From assembly GCF_022378335.1 (NCBI RefSeq), contig NZ_JAIQCI010000011.1, positions 46,287 to 110,286 on the forward strand: a stretch of 64,000 nucleotides of DNA, read 5' to 3'. The position numbers and the translations under genes were made by a program. Source of the stretch: Croceicoccus hydrothermalis (GTDB lineage: Bacteria; Pseudomonadota; Alphaproteobacteria; Sphingomonadales; Sphingomonadaceae). Below are positions 51,189-59,075 of this stretch, in pieces (within the stretch, counting starts at the first letter, position 1; each line of letters begins with the position of its first letter). The notes beneath the pieces were generated by a model. The model searched no databases. It worked only from the letters and a program-made list of their open reading frames with translations, and was not told where the DNA came from.

Positions 51189-51746
51189 CTACCCCGCCAT
51201 GTTCGAGCGAACGGCTGGCGGATAGGTAAAGGGCAATACCATCTGCGCGGTCATACCTTCCGCGTCGGGGAGCAATATAGCCTTGAGCGGATAAAACGGA
51301 TCGTTGATCTCAACGCGCACATAATTGCGCGCGGGATCGCTGCGGGATTTCTTCTCCCACGCATCGCCTATGGAGTTCCATCCCGGCATTACGCGAAACG
51401 CAGGGGCTTCATCGCTCTCGCGGTTGTCGTTCGGCACCAGCCTGATTCGGCGTTTTTGTATGGGGAGCGTATCGATGTCGCCGTCCCAGCCGCCTTTCGT
51501 CTTCTGCCGCAGCGCCTCGGCGCTAAAGCCCGTTACGGCCACCGGCACGGATTGAAAAGATTCGTTGCGTTTACGGGCCGTGACGATGATCTCGTCTCTC
51601 GAAACGTTTTCGGCGGCGGTCTCCGACGGAGACGACAGACTTGAGGGCTGCAGCTGGGATTGGGCAAACACCGCCGATGGTGCTTCTATCATCGCGACAA
51701 GCACTGCGGTGCGGGAAACAATAAGGCGAAGATTCGATTTTTGCAT
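51189..51746 (-). CDS. Chimeric ORF: TonB-receptor N-terminus fused to DUF736 protein
   Basis: 185 residues from the ATG at 51746 (GGGGG upstream). Residues 1-82 are a signal peptide (SRTAVLVAMIEAPSAVFAQS) and the start of a TonB-dependent receptor (DEIIVTARKRNESFQSVPVA, then VTGFSAEALRQ). From about residue 84 the sequence is DUF736, a plasmid protein: GGWDGDIDTLPIQKRRIRLV, PNDNRESDEAPAFRV, GWNSIGDAWEKKSR. The join near 51500 keeps the frame. It is a recombination scar; the product would be exported by the receptor signal peptide and is unlikely to keep either function. Confidence 0.72.
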   Translation of the reverse strand: MQKSNLRLIVSRTAVLVAMIEAPSAVFAQSQLQPSSLSSPSETAAENVSRDEIIVTARKRNESFQSVPVAVTGFSAEALRQKTKGGWDGDIDTLPIQKRRIRLVPNDNRESDEAPAFRVMPGWNSIGDAWEKKSRSDPARNYVRVEINDPFYPLKAILLPDAEGMTAQMVLPFTYPPAVRSNMAG

Positions 51747-51879
51747 ATACGCCCCCTGTTTTTTTGAGTGTCGAAACTGGTCCTTGTTCTCAGCCATTGC
51801 GGACAGGCGTGATTGCTGACGGAACTTAACTGTTCCGTCTGATGAAATTCGAGCCTACGGTTTCCGGCGGGTGAATTAG

Positions 51880-53373
51880 TCAGATCGCTAGCGCGGGATG
51901 CTTACTGTCCCACGGCTGCAGGAGGGCAAGCGCCTGCGCGACACGGAATACCTTGGTCTCGTTCATCCGGCGCGCGATCACCTGTAAACCCACGGGCAAA
52001 CCGTCGACGAAGCCGCAGGGAACCGAAGCAGCGGTGAGCCCGAGGAAATTCACGACATGCGTATAGGGTGTGCCGAATTGCGCGCCATAGGTCGGATCGG
52101 CATAGGGCTGCTCCCATCCAGCGGGCGCGATCGGTGCGATGGTCGTCGATATCGGAGTGCAAATGACGTCGTAGCGGTCGAACAATGCTTCGAAACGGGT
52201 TCTGATATCCGCGCGGACTCGCTCGGCCTTGGCGATGTCGTCCGCTGTCGGAATGGGGCGGTCGCGCAGCATGGTTTGGGCGACCGGCGGCGATATCAGT
52301 GCCTTCTGTTCCTCGGAGAAACCCCGAATTTTGGCGACGCTGCCCAGCGCCGCATTGCTGATTGCCCAAGGCTCGAAGAAATCATACAGCTTGATGGCCG
52401 GATCCTCGACCGTCGCACCCGCGCGCTCCAGCAGGTAGGCGGACGATTTTTGCGTCTTCAACACGCGCAGATCGAGGATCGGGATATGCCCGAAATCGTC
52501 GCTCCAGGCGATCTTGAAGCCCTTGATGCCGTCGTTAAGCCCAGCGGTAAAATCGGGCGTAGGCGTCTGGATGGCGCTCGGGTCGCGCGGATCAGGGCCA
52601 GCCATTGCATTCATTATGATTGCGGCATCCATCACATCGAGCGTCATCGGCCCGAACGATGCTTGTTGGGGGCCGGCCAGAATCGGCTCCAGCAGCGGCA
52701 GCCGGCCTGGGCTTGGTTGAAGACCGAATACGCCGTTGAAATGGGCCGGGATCCTTGTCGAGCCGCCGCCGTCGCTTGCAATGGCAAAGGGCGAGATGCC
52801 TGCTGCCGATGCGGCACCGGCACCGCCGCTCGATGCACCTGTGATACGGCGTGTATCCCAGGGATTGCGAGTCTCGCCTATGACCCGGTTCATCGAGCGC
52901 GCGAAATAGCCGAATTCGGGCGTGTTGTTCTTGCCGAGAATGACGACGCCGGCCTTACGGAGCCGAGCGACGAAGATGTCGTCATGGTCGGGAATGCGAT
53001 CCTTGAAGATCAGAGAGCCGTCGGTGCTGCACAGTCCTTTGGTGAGGGCCAGATCCTTGATCGAGATCGGGATGCCATGCAAAGCACCAAGAGCATCGCC
53101 GCGCATGACGGCTTGTTCGGCCACCTTCGCCTGCACGAGAGCGCCCTCATGATCCACCGTGACATAGGCGTTGATCTTCGGATTGATGCGATCGATCCTC
53201 GCAAGATAATGTTTGGTGAGTTCGACGGGCGAGATGGTCTTCCTCTTGATCATGTCCACCAGCTTCCATGCCGGGGTCCACGTCAGTTCTGCGATTTCTC
53301 CCGCGGCAGCCCGTACGCTCACCGCTCCCGCCACACAGGCGCCCTGCAACAGGGTCCGTCGATCAACCTGCAT
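51880..53373 (-). CDS. Amidase signature-family hydrolase
   Basis: 497 residues from the ATG at 53373. The Ser-cisSer-Lys triad is complete: GIPISIKDLAL (Lys106), TGASSGGAGA (Ser181/182) and SDGGGSTRIPAHFNG (Ser205). The start RRTLLQGACVAGAVSVRAAA looks like a Tat signal peptide, so it may act in the periplasm. It hydrolyses amides or related C-N bonds; the substrate is unknown. It is downstream of a divergent GntR regulator and upstream of a truncated TonB receptor on the same strand, so the three were probably an uptake-and-degradation cassette. Confidence 0.9.
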   Translation of the reverse strand: MQVDRRTLLQGACVAGAVSVRAAAGEIAELTWTPAWKLVDMIKRKTISPVELTKHYLARIDRINPKINAYVTVDHEGALVQAKVAEQAVMRGDALGALHGIPISIKDLALTKGLCSTDGSLIFKDRIPDHDDIFVARLRKAGVVILGKNNTPEFGYFARSMNRVIGETRNPWDTRRITGASSGGAGAASAAGISPFAIASDGGGSTRIPAHFNGVFGLQPSPGRLPLLEPILAGPQQASFGPMTLDVMDAAIIMNAMAGPDPRDPSAIQTPTPDFTAGLNDGIKGFKIAWSDDFGHIPILDLRVLKTQKSSAYLLERAGATVEDPAIKLYDFFEPWAISNAALGSVAKIRGFSEEQKALISPPVAQTMLRDRPIPTADDIAKAERVRADIRTRFEALFDRYDVICTPISTTIAPIAPAGWEQPYADPTYGAQFGTPYTHVVNFLGLTAASVPCGFVDGLPVGLQVIARRMNETKVFRVAQALALLQPWDSKHPALAI

Positions 53374-53384
53374 TGTCCACCTTT

Positions 53385-53484
53385 TATATATGATCCTATT
53401 TGCCCGATTATTTGCCAGACTGACCCCGGAGTCAATGGATAAAGCCGCCGAAATATGATCCCGTTGAAAATATATGGTCCTATT
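53385..53484. promoter_or_regulatory. Three TATATGRTCC repeats between amidase and gntR
   Basis: TATATATGATCCTATT (53385), AAATATGATCCCGTT (53451) and AATATATGGTCCTATT (53469) lie in the divergent intergenic region. Two are nearly identical over 13 bases. They are good candidates for the operators of the adjacent GntR regulator over both promoters. Confidence 0.55.
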
Positions 53485-53557
53485 GCGGTGGGTTGGTGGC
53501 AGCCGGGGTGCTATTGAGCTAGGGATTCCGGACATGAAAGCTGGAAGGGAAAGGCGG

Positions 53558-54178
53558 ATGACGGCGGGCAGCGCGCTGGCGGCACATATCGAGAAGGAGA
53601 TCGCCGAGCATTCGCTGGCGAACGGCGCGCTGCTTGGCACCGAGCGGGAGCTGTGCACACGTTTCTTGGTGACGCCGGCGGTATTGCGCCAGGCGACTCG
53701 GATACTTGAAGCCCGCGACATCGTGAGCACGAAACGCGGTACCTCCGGTGGCATTTATGTGCGGAAGACCTCACTCGAAACTGTTGCCGGCTACGTTGCG
53801 ACCTTATGGGAGCTCGATGGGATCCAACTGAACGATCTGGCCACCACGCAGGCGCTGTTCCGGACAATGACCTTCAATGCCGCCAGCAAAAGAATGACGC
53901 TCGAGGAAGCCTATCACCTGCGACACCTGCAGCAGGATTGTCACGCAGCACCCGATCAACTGGCGCGGAGCCAAGCTGCGATCCGACGCGAGGATTACAT
54001 CGCGTCACTATCCGGAAATCCGTTACTCGTTCTGAGCCACGCAATCTCAACGCGCTTCATTCGCAACATGGTCCCATTCGAATATTTGGACCTGTCCCCT
54101 AGCGACCGGCCTGATAAGACCGATCGTACGCATCCGATAGAGGCCGCCTTGCAGGGGGGTAAAGATCGCGCGATTTAG
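53558..54178 (+). CDS. GntR/FCD-type transcriptional regulator
   Basis: 206 residues from the ATG at 53558 (AGGGAAAGG upstream; 53534 is the alternative). The winged helix is clear: LAAHIEKEIAEHSLANGALL, TERELCTRFLVTPAVLRQAT, RILEARDIV, then the wing GTSGGIYV. The all-helical C-terminal domain is short for FCD (about 130 residues), and its last 30 residues border IS66, so the end may have been altered by the insertion. Divergent from the amidase, which it probably controls through the repeats at 53385-53484. Confidence 0.82.
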   Translation: MTAGSALAAHIEKEIAEHSLANGALLGTERELCTRFLVTPAVLRQATRILEARDIVSTKRGTSGGIYVRKTSLETVAGYVATLWELDGIQLNDLATTQALFRTMTFNAASKRMTLEEAYHLRHLQQDCHAAPDQLARSQAAIRREDYIASLSGNPLLVLSHAISTRFIRNMVPFEYLDLSPSDRPDKTDRTHPIEAALQGGKDRAI

Positions 54179-54224
54179 CGGGGCTCGCGCGTGACGAGCG
54201 GAGGTGGTCGCGCCGGAGCGAGGA

Positions 54225-55892
54225 TCAGGCGGCTAATTCTGCCGGGTCGTTATTCCGGAGCAGTTTCCAGTTCCATGGGAGGAGCTCGTGCAGACGGGTT
54301 TGCGGGATTTCGGCGATGCGCGCGAGAACATCGGTGAGCCAGGCGAGCGGATCGACGTCGTTGAGCCGGCAGGTGCCGATCAGGCTGAACAGCATCGCGG
54401 CGCGGTCTCCGCCCCGGTCGGAACCGACGAACAACCAGGCTTTTCTGCCCCGGGCGACGCTACGCAGCGGTCGCTCTGCCGCATTGTTCGTCAGACAGAT
54501 CCGGCCATCTTCCAGGAAGCTGGTGAAGCCCTCCCAGTCGTTGAGGAAGTAGGCGATGGCCTTGGCCACGGGATCGTGCCTGGAGAGGGTCTGGCGCTGC
54601 GCATCGAACCAGCTCTTGAGCTGATCGACCAACGGGACGACCACTTGCTTGCGCACGCGCAGCCGCTCCTCGGCCGTCTTGCCAATGATATCCCGCTCGG
54701 CGGCGAAGATCTCGTCGATCATCTCCAGCCCTTCCCGCGCAAGGGGAGAGATGAGGGGCACGCTCCCTTTCTTCTTGCGCTTCAACTGCCCGGCCACATC
54801 GACCAGTTTGAACAGTTCGCGTCTGCCATGCGCCCAGCAGTTGGCGCGGGTCATGGCCTTGTCCGCCCACCCGGGCTCGAACATCTGGTTGAAGCCGGCA
54901 TAGCGGTCGACCTGGAGGATCCCGGTGTAGCCAGCCAGATGTGCGCGGGGATGTTCGCCTTTCCGGTTCCGGGAGTAGCGGCACATGAGCGCCGGCGCCC
55001 CTGATCCGTTGAAGGGGCGGTCATCGCGCACATAGTCCCAGATGCGGGCGATCTCGGTCTTGTATTTGGCAAGGAGCGGAACGGTGGTGTCGTCGGCGTG
55101 AAGCCGTTCAGCGGCCAGCACATGAGCCTCGTTCAACAGGGCGATCGGCCTGAGCGCCGCGCAGACCGCACCGATCTGGTCGGCGAGCGTCGAGAGGCTG
55201 AGCGGGATGCCTTCCGCCTCCAGTCGATCGCGCTGGCTGTTGAGCGGCTGATGCAAGCCGTATTTCTGGAACGCGAGATGGGCAAGAAAGTGCGGGCCGA
55301 ACATGCCGCGCGGGGTGACGTGGAAGGGCGCCGGTGCCTGGCGGATCGTCTCGCATTGGCGGCACGACACCTTCTCGCGCACGGTCCGGATGACCTTGTG
55401 ACGCGCCGGCACCGTCTCGAGGGTCTCCGTGATGCTGGCCGGCAGATGGCTCAGCTCCGCCGAGCCACAGCAGGGGCATTGTTCGGGAGCCGGGATCACC
55501 ACATCTTCGCGCGGGGTCCCGGCCGGAAAGTCACGGCGGGTCCCGCGCTTGCGGGTGAAGGCGGCAATGGTGGTGGTTTTGGCGGCGGCCTGGTTGGCGA
55601 GGCTTTCGGCTTCGCTGGCATCAGCCTCCAGTTCCTCGAAGGCCATTTCGAGCTGGTCGATGAGCCGGCTCGCGCGTTCCGATTTGGCGCCATATTTGTC
55701 GCGGCGCATGAGCGCGTTCATCAGTTCCAGATGGGCGTTGCGGGCCAGCAGGTCGGCGTTGATGGCCAGGATGCGGGCGGCGTTCGCTTCCGCCTCGAGC
55801 GCCTTGACCTCGGCTTTCCGGAGCAGTTGACGCACGAGAGCGAGCTCGGCAGACACCTGTAAAATCCCGGGAAGTTCATCGCTTGACGACAT
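54225..55892 (-). CDS. tnpC: IS66 transposase TnpC
   Basis: 555 residues from the ATG at 55892; the frame extends upstream into tnpB without a ribosome site. N-terminal coiled coil (LLRKAEVKALEAEANAARIL), zinc-binding CPCCGSAELSHLP and CRQCETI, then the IS66 catalytic core: LHADDTTVPLL, YAGFNQMF, CWAHGRRELF and NNAAERPLRSVARGRK with the last acid. The DDE residues are in place, so it should be active. Confidence 0.93.
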   Translation of the reverse strand: MSSSDELPGILQVSAELALVRQLLRKAEVKALEAEANAARILAINADLLARNAHLELMNALMRRDKYGAKSERASRLIDQLEMAFEELEADASEAESLANQAAAKTTTIAAFTRKRGTRRDFPAGTPREDVVIPAPEQCPCCGSAELSHLPASITETLETVPARHKVIRTVREKVSCRQCETIRQAPAPFHVTPRGMFGPHFLAHLAFQKYGLHQPLNSQRDRLEAEGIPLSLSTLADQIGAVCAALRPIALLNEAHVLAAERLHADDTTVPLLAKYKTEIARIWDYVRDDRPFNGSGAPALMCRYSRNRKGEHPRAHLAGYTGILQVDRYAGFNQMFEPGWADKAMTRANCWAHGRRELFKLVDVAGQLKRKKKGSVPLISPLAREGLEMIDEIFAAERDIIGKTAEERLRVRKQVVVPLVDQLKSWFDAQRQTLSRHDPVAKAIAYFLNDWEGFTSFLEDGRICLTNNAAERPLRSVARGRKAWLFVGSDRGGDRAAMLFSLIGTCRLNDVDPLAWLTDVLARIAEIPQTRLHELLPWNWKLLRNNDPAELAA

Positions 55893-56014
55893 GGCCTTCG
55901 ATAGCAGGAAGTGCCCGGAAAGCCTAAGCTTTTCTTGCCTTTTTGCCTCTTTTCCGCTCCTTTTCAAAGCCCTGTTTGCGCCGCCGATCCGTGCTGCCCG
56001 GGCGCCGTTCCGGC

Positions 56015-56362
56015 TCAACCAACCTGGCTTGGCCGCCACGTGCGTTGCGGGTGGCGCCAGTCGATTCCTTCGAGCATGCAGGCCAGCTGCGAGGCGCTCA
56101 GCGCAATCGCTCCGTCCTTGGCCGAGGGCCAGATAAAATGCCCCTTCTCGAGACGCTTCGCATAAAGCGATACGCCCAGCGCATCACTCCACAAGATTTT
56201 TACCAGATCGCCGCGGCGTCCCCGAAAAACGAACAAATCTCCCGCGTGGAAGACCTTGCCCAGCTGCTGCTCCACCTGACGTGCCAGGGTCGCCATGCCG
56301 CGACGCATATCCGTGTGGCCGGTCGCAACCCAGATCCTCACACCTGCGGGAACGGGGATCAT
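56015..56362 (-). CDS. tnpB: IS66 accessory protein TnpB (Orf2)
   Basis: 115 residues with the full IS66 Orf2-like pattern: IWVATGHTDMRRGMATLARQ, FVFRGRRGDLVKILWSD and LYAKRLEKGHFIWP. Four-base overlap with tnpA. Required for IS66 transposition; the biochemical role is unsettled. Confidence 0.93.
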   Translation of the reverse strand: MIPVPAGVRIWVATGHTDMRRGMATLARQVEQQLGKVFHAGDLFVFRGRRGDLVKILWSDALGVSLYAKRLEKGHFIWPSAKDGAIALSASQLACMLEGIDWRHPQRTWRPSQVG

Positions 56363-56727
56363 CGCAAGCTCTCCAGGATCGCACGGACCAGGTCCGGCCG
56401 TGCCGTGTCCCCAAAGCGGATCACCGCTCCCCGCGTCTCGACCATCGCTGCGACGTGGGGACCTGGCTGCCCTTCACGCGGCCAGTCGTCCGAGCGGTCC
56501 GCCTTCACCACCACCGGCACAAAGCCCGCCTGGCCTGCCGGCGAACCGACCCGCTGCGTCCGCTCCCGCCGCCAGCGGTGGATCAGGCTCGGATGCACAT
56601 CCGCCGCGCGCGCAATCTGTGACACCACCGCTCCCGGAGCACAGGCCGCCAATACCAGCGCATCCTTCTGCTCCCCGCTCCACACCCGCCGACGCTCCAC
56701 GCCCGAAATCACCGTTATCCGTTCCAT
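56359..56727 (-). CDS. tnpA: IS66 accessory protein TnpA (helix-turn-helix)
   Basis: 122 residues. Start with RRRVWSGEQKDALVLAACAPG and a helix-turn-helix VSQIARAADVHPSLIHRWRR (about 34-53), as in IS66 Orf1/IS3 OrfA-type proteins. Needed with TnpB and TnpC for transposition. Confidence 0.9.
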   Translation of the reverse strand: MERITVISGVERRRVWSGEQKDALVLAACAPGAVVSQIARAADVHPSLIHRWRRERTQRVGSPAGQAGFVPVVVKADRSDDWPREGQPGPHVAAMVETRGAVIRFGDTARPDLVRAILESLR

Positions 56728-56745
56728 CCTGTCCTCGCTAACTCC

Positions 56746-56768
56746 AGTGCAAACGACGCGTTTGCACT
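56746..56768. repeat. Inverted repeat at the upstream end of IS66
   Basis: AGTGCAAACG-acg-CGTTTGCACT: perfect 10-bp arms, extendable outward by partly matching G(C/T)TAAC segments. It lies 19 bp upstream of tnpA and may be part of the IS end, the tnpA promoter or a regulatory site. Confidence 0.5.
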
Positions 56769-56970
56769 CGCGTTAACTCCGACAAGCTCACAGGCAGAAC
56801 AAGGCGGTCCCTATCGGATGCGTACGAAACAGGGCCTGATGGCGCTGATCTTGCTGCCCTGATCCACGCCTTAGATCTGGCTGCGCCGGAGGCCCTCCAA
56901 CAGGAAATGCACTACGTTCCCAAACTCCCTGGGGCTGCGAGCAGGCCGATCGGGGATCGGCTCAACTAGG

Positions 56971-56986
56971 AAGAGGAGGGGGAGGG
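56971..56986 (+). promoter_or_regulatory. Purine-rich leader motif, copy 4
   Basis: AAGAGGAGGGGGAGGG, 30 bp before the start of the 57016 gene. Identical to copy 3 over 13 or more bases although 10 kb away. Confidence 0.6.
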
Positions 56987-57015
56987 CAACCATCGAACTT
57001 ACGATGGAGCCGAGA

Positions 57016-57657
57016 ATGAACTACGATATCGACTTCCGCTACCGGCGGGCGCTCTCTCCCGAAGGCCTGGTCACTTACGAGACGTGTCTCATGGCGGTAA
57101 ACGATGCCGTCGCTGACGCCAAGCTTGCCGGCCTTGATCCTGCCACCGATCCCGCCGTGCAATTGCTCAGCAGACGCCTGGCTCGTTTCAGCCTCGGAAC
57201 GATCGAGAGCCAACACGATGAAGACCAGGATCTGCGCAAGCGTTGCGTCGAGAGCCTGGCCGAACTCAAGCACAAGCCGGCGATCGTGGCGCTTGTCTTA
57301 CGGGGCATCGATTACCGCCCGGTGGAACTCGCCCATTATCGGCGCGAGGGACAACGCACTTTGAGGCAAATCGCCAACGAGCTCGGCCTCGACTGGGACC
57401 GTTACCGGCTCAATTACCTCGCACCGACGGCGTCACTGGCGGGGGACCATACACTTGAGAGCAGCAGTATCTTCGTGAGGATCTCGCCCGAGCGGTGGGG
57501 CGAGCAAGGCGTCGCATGGCGTCATCCACACTGGAAACCGCCTGGCAATGCCTTGCGCAAAGCCCCGATCACCGTGCTGCGCGACATCCCGGCATTCGCC
57601 CGGCGCCTCGCGCGCGAACTCAAACTCCCGGCCGCCCGCCAGGCCAGCCTAATCTAA
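57016..57657 (+). CDS. Hypothetical plasmid protein, 213 aa
   Basis: 213 residues from the ATG at 57016 (GGAG 7 bases upstream; 57004 is possible). It is soluble, with a central helical part (VESLAELKHKPAIVALVLRG) and QRTLRQIANELGLDWDRYRL, which could be a helix-turn-helix. The C-terminus is basic (RRLARELKLPAARQ). First gene of a run of plus-strand backbone genes and preceded by the purine-rich motif. Family not identified. Confidence 0.65.
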   Translation: MNYDIDFRYRRALSPEGLVTYETCLMAVNDAVADAKLAGLDPATDPAVQLLSRRLARFSLGTIESQHDEDQDLRKRCVESLAELKHKPAIVALVLRGIDYRPVELAHYRREGQRTLRQIANELGLDWDRYRLNYLAPTASLAGDHTLESSSIFVRISPERWGEQGVAWRHPHWKPPGNALRKAPITVLRDIPAFARRLARELKLPAARQASLI

Positions 57658-57669
57658 GGACACACGCAA

Positions 57670-58293
57670 ATGGGATGGCTCTACATGCCGGAAAGCTCGA
57701 TGGGGCTGCACCGGACACCAAAAGCATATCTGGACAACCAGCTCACCTACGAGCGCCCTGCTGAAGGAGATCAGCCATTCAGCGCTCTGCGCGTGCTCAA
57801 GAGCGCCTGCCCCGGCAACCGCACCTACTACGCCGCTGTCGAACGATACGACGAAGCAGGAACACGTCTCCAGGTCTTCGCGATCGTGTGCCTCGTTCGG
57901 TGGAACCCGCGAGCGAGCGACGGCATGAACTTCGGCTACAAGGACATGGACGAACAGGCAGGGCCGTGTGAAGCAGATTGTCCCGCAAGCATCCTCGACC
58001 TGCTCACCAGCACCGATCACCCATTCGCCCTCGACTGGCGCCGACGATGCCATGCGAATCTGCGACGCCAATCGCGCGACGTTCCCGATGGCGCATTGAT
58101 CCGCTTCCATGGAGAAATCGGCTTCACCGACGGATCACGGCACAGCGAATTTCGCGTAAAGCGGGAAGGGCGCAAGATCGTTCTGACGCCAAAGGACGGC
58201 GGCGGCCGCTATACGATCAGCCGCCTGATGGATCGCAATTTCGAAATCGTGCGCGAGACAAAAGTCGCCAAGACTTTCTTTCCCAGCGCCTGA
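57670..58293 (+). CDS. DUF6927-like hypothetical protein, 207 aa
   Basis: 207 residues, 12 bp after the previous gene with AAGGA upstream. It begins MGWLYMPESSMGLHRTPKAY, a start I associate with DUF6927 plasmid proteins, followed by an alpha/beta region (NRTYYAAVERYDEAGTRLQV, then FAIVCLVRWNPR) and NFGYKDMDEQAGPCEADCP. No catalytic motif is evident. Usual in plasmid backbones, function unknown. Confidence 0.72.
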   Translation: MGWLYMPESSMGLHRTPKAYLDNQLTYERPAEGDQPFSALRVLKSACPGNRTYYAAVERYDEAGTRLQVFAIVCLVRWNPRASDGMNFGYKDMDEQAGPCEADCPASILDLLTSTDHPFALDWRRRCHANLRRQSRDVPDGALIRFHGEIGFTDGSRHSEFRVKREGRKIVLTPKDGGGRYTISRLMDRNFEIVRETKVAKTFFPSA

Positions 58294-58309
58294 CAGCGAG
58301 GAAACCACC

Positions 58310-58510
58310 ATGCTCCCCGATCGGCTATCCCCCCGCCGATGGCAGCTATGCGGTCGCACGAACGCCGACCGCCTCGCGCAGCGAACGTGCGAGACAGCCG
58401 AAATCGGTTTCGCCGTAGTTCGAACCCAATGCCGCCTGCAGCCTTACAAGGTGGTCAGAAGCGAGGAGGGCGATCCCCACGACATCGAACTTGAAGTCGT
58501 TGTCCTGTGA
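58310..58510 (+). CDS. Small hypothetical ORF, 66 aa
   Basis: 66 residues with GAGGAAA before the ATG and an acidic end (EEGDPHDIELEVVVL). The N-terminal third is Arg-rich and could equally be a frame-shifted remnant, since another frame reads GYPPADGSYAVART here. It follows the DUF6927-like gene by 16 bp. Low support. Confidence 0.35.
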   Translation: MLPDRLSPRRWQLCGRTNADRLAQRTCETAEIGFAVVRTQCRLQPYKVVRSEEGDPHDIELEVVVL

Positions 58511-58513
58511 CCT

Positions 58514-59011
58514 TCACCCGGAAATGCAGCCACCAAGCTGCGGGTCCAGATACCACGAAGGGCCTTCCTCGAAGGCCGCATCAGCCGAGACAACCGGCCC
58601 ATCGGGTTGCGCCGCCACATATGGGCTCGGAATCGGAATCGGATAGTCGCCTGCGCGAAACAGATCCGCCGAAATGACGCTACGCGCCTCGAGCAGCTTC
58701 AGCAGCCAATCGAGATCATCGAGCATCTGCACGACGCCGCGCCCGGCGAGGCAATAGTAGATGCAACGCTGAAGATCGTCGCACTGGGTGGCCAGAATCC
58801 GTGCCAGACGCGCCTTGGCCTTCGGTCGTCCTTCGTGCACGGCTTCGAGCGCTTCGTAGAGTTCTCGAATCGAATAATACGCATCGAACGCCTCGACCCC
58901 GATACAGGCATTCGCGATCATCCGGCGGGTCGGCCTGTTTTCCTCGTCGAGCGACGCATCGCGCAGCGTTACATCCAGATCGAACTTCCCAACTTCAAAA
59001 GACGTGCTCAT
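58514..59011 (-). CDS. Hypothetical protein, 165 aa
   Basis: 165 residues from the ATG at 59011 (GGAG upstream). Mostly helical: VEAFDAYYSIRELYEALEAV and LATQCDDLQRCIYYCLAGRG. The C-terminus is acidic. It is the only minus-strand gene in this part and is divergent from the DUF1173-like gene; a TGAACATA direct repeat lies between. Function unknown. Confidence 0.65.
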   Translation of the reverse strand: MSTSFEVGKFDLDVTLRDASLDEENRPTRRMIANACIGVEAFDAYYSIRELYEALEAVHEGRPKAKARLARILATQCDDLQRCIYYCLAGRGVVQMLDDLDWLLKLLEARSVISADLFRAGDYPIPIPSPYVAAQPDGPVVSADAAFEEGPSWYLDPQLGGCISG

Positions 59012-59030
59012 AATACGCTCCTTGATGTGC

Positions 59031-59049
59031 TGAACATAGAGTGAACATA
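59031..59049. promoter_or_regulatory. Direct repeat in the divergent promoter region
   Basis: TGAACATA at 59031 and again at 59042, an 11-bp period (one helix turn), between divergent start codons at 59011 and 59076. Possible operator. Confidence 0.35.
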
Positions 59050-59075
59050 AGGAGGCGTCAACCGGGTTAGGAATC

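Larger units (their letters stand above)
54225..56727 (-). mobile_element. IS66-family insertion sequence (tnpA-tnpB-tnpC)
   Basis: Three genes in the order and overlap typical of IS66: tnpA (56359-56727), tnpB (56015-56362) and tnpC (54225-55892). All look intact. The coordinates cover the genes only; I could not identify the terminal inverted repeats or the 8-bp target duplication with confidence. It may have clipped the end of the GntR gene. Confidence 0.85.
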
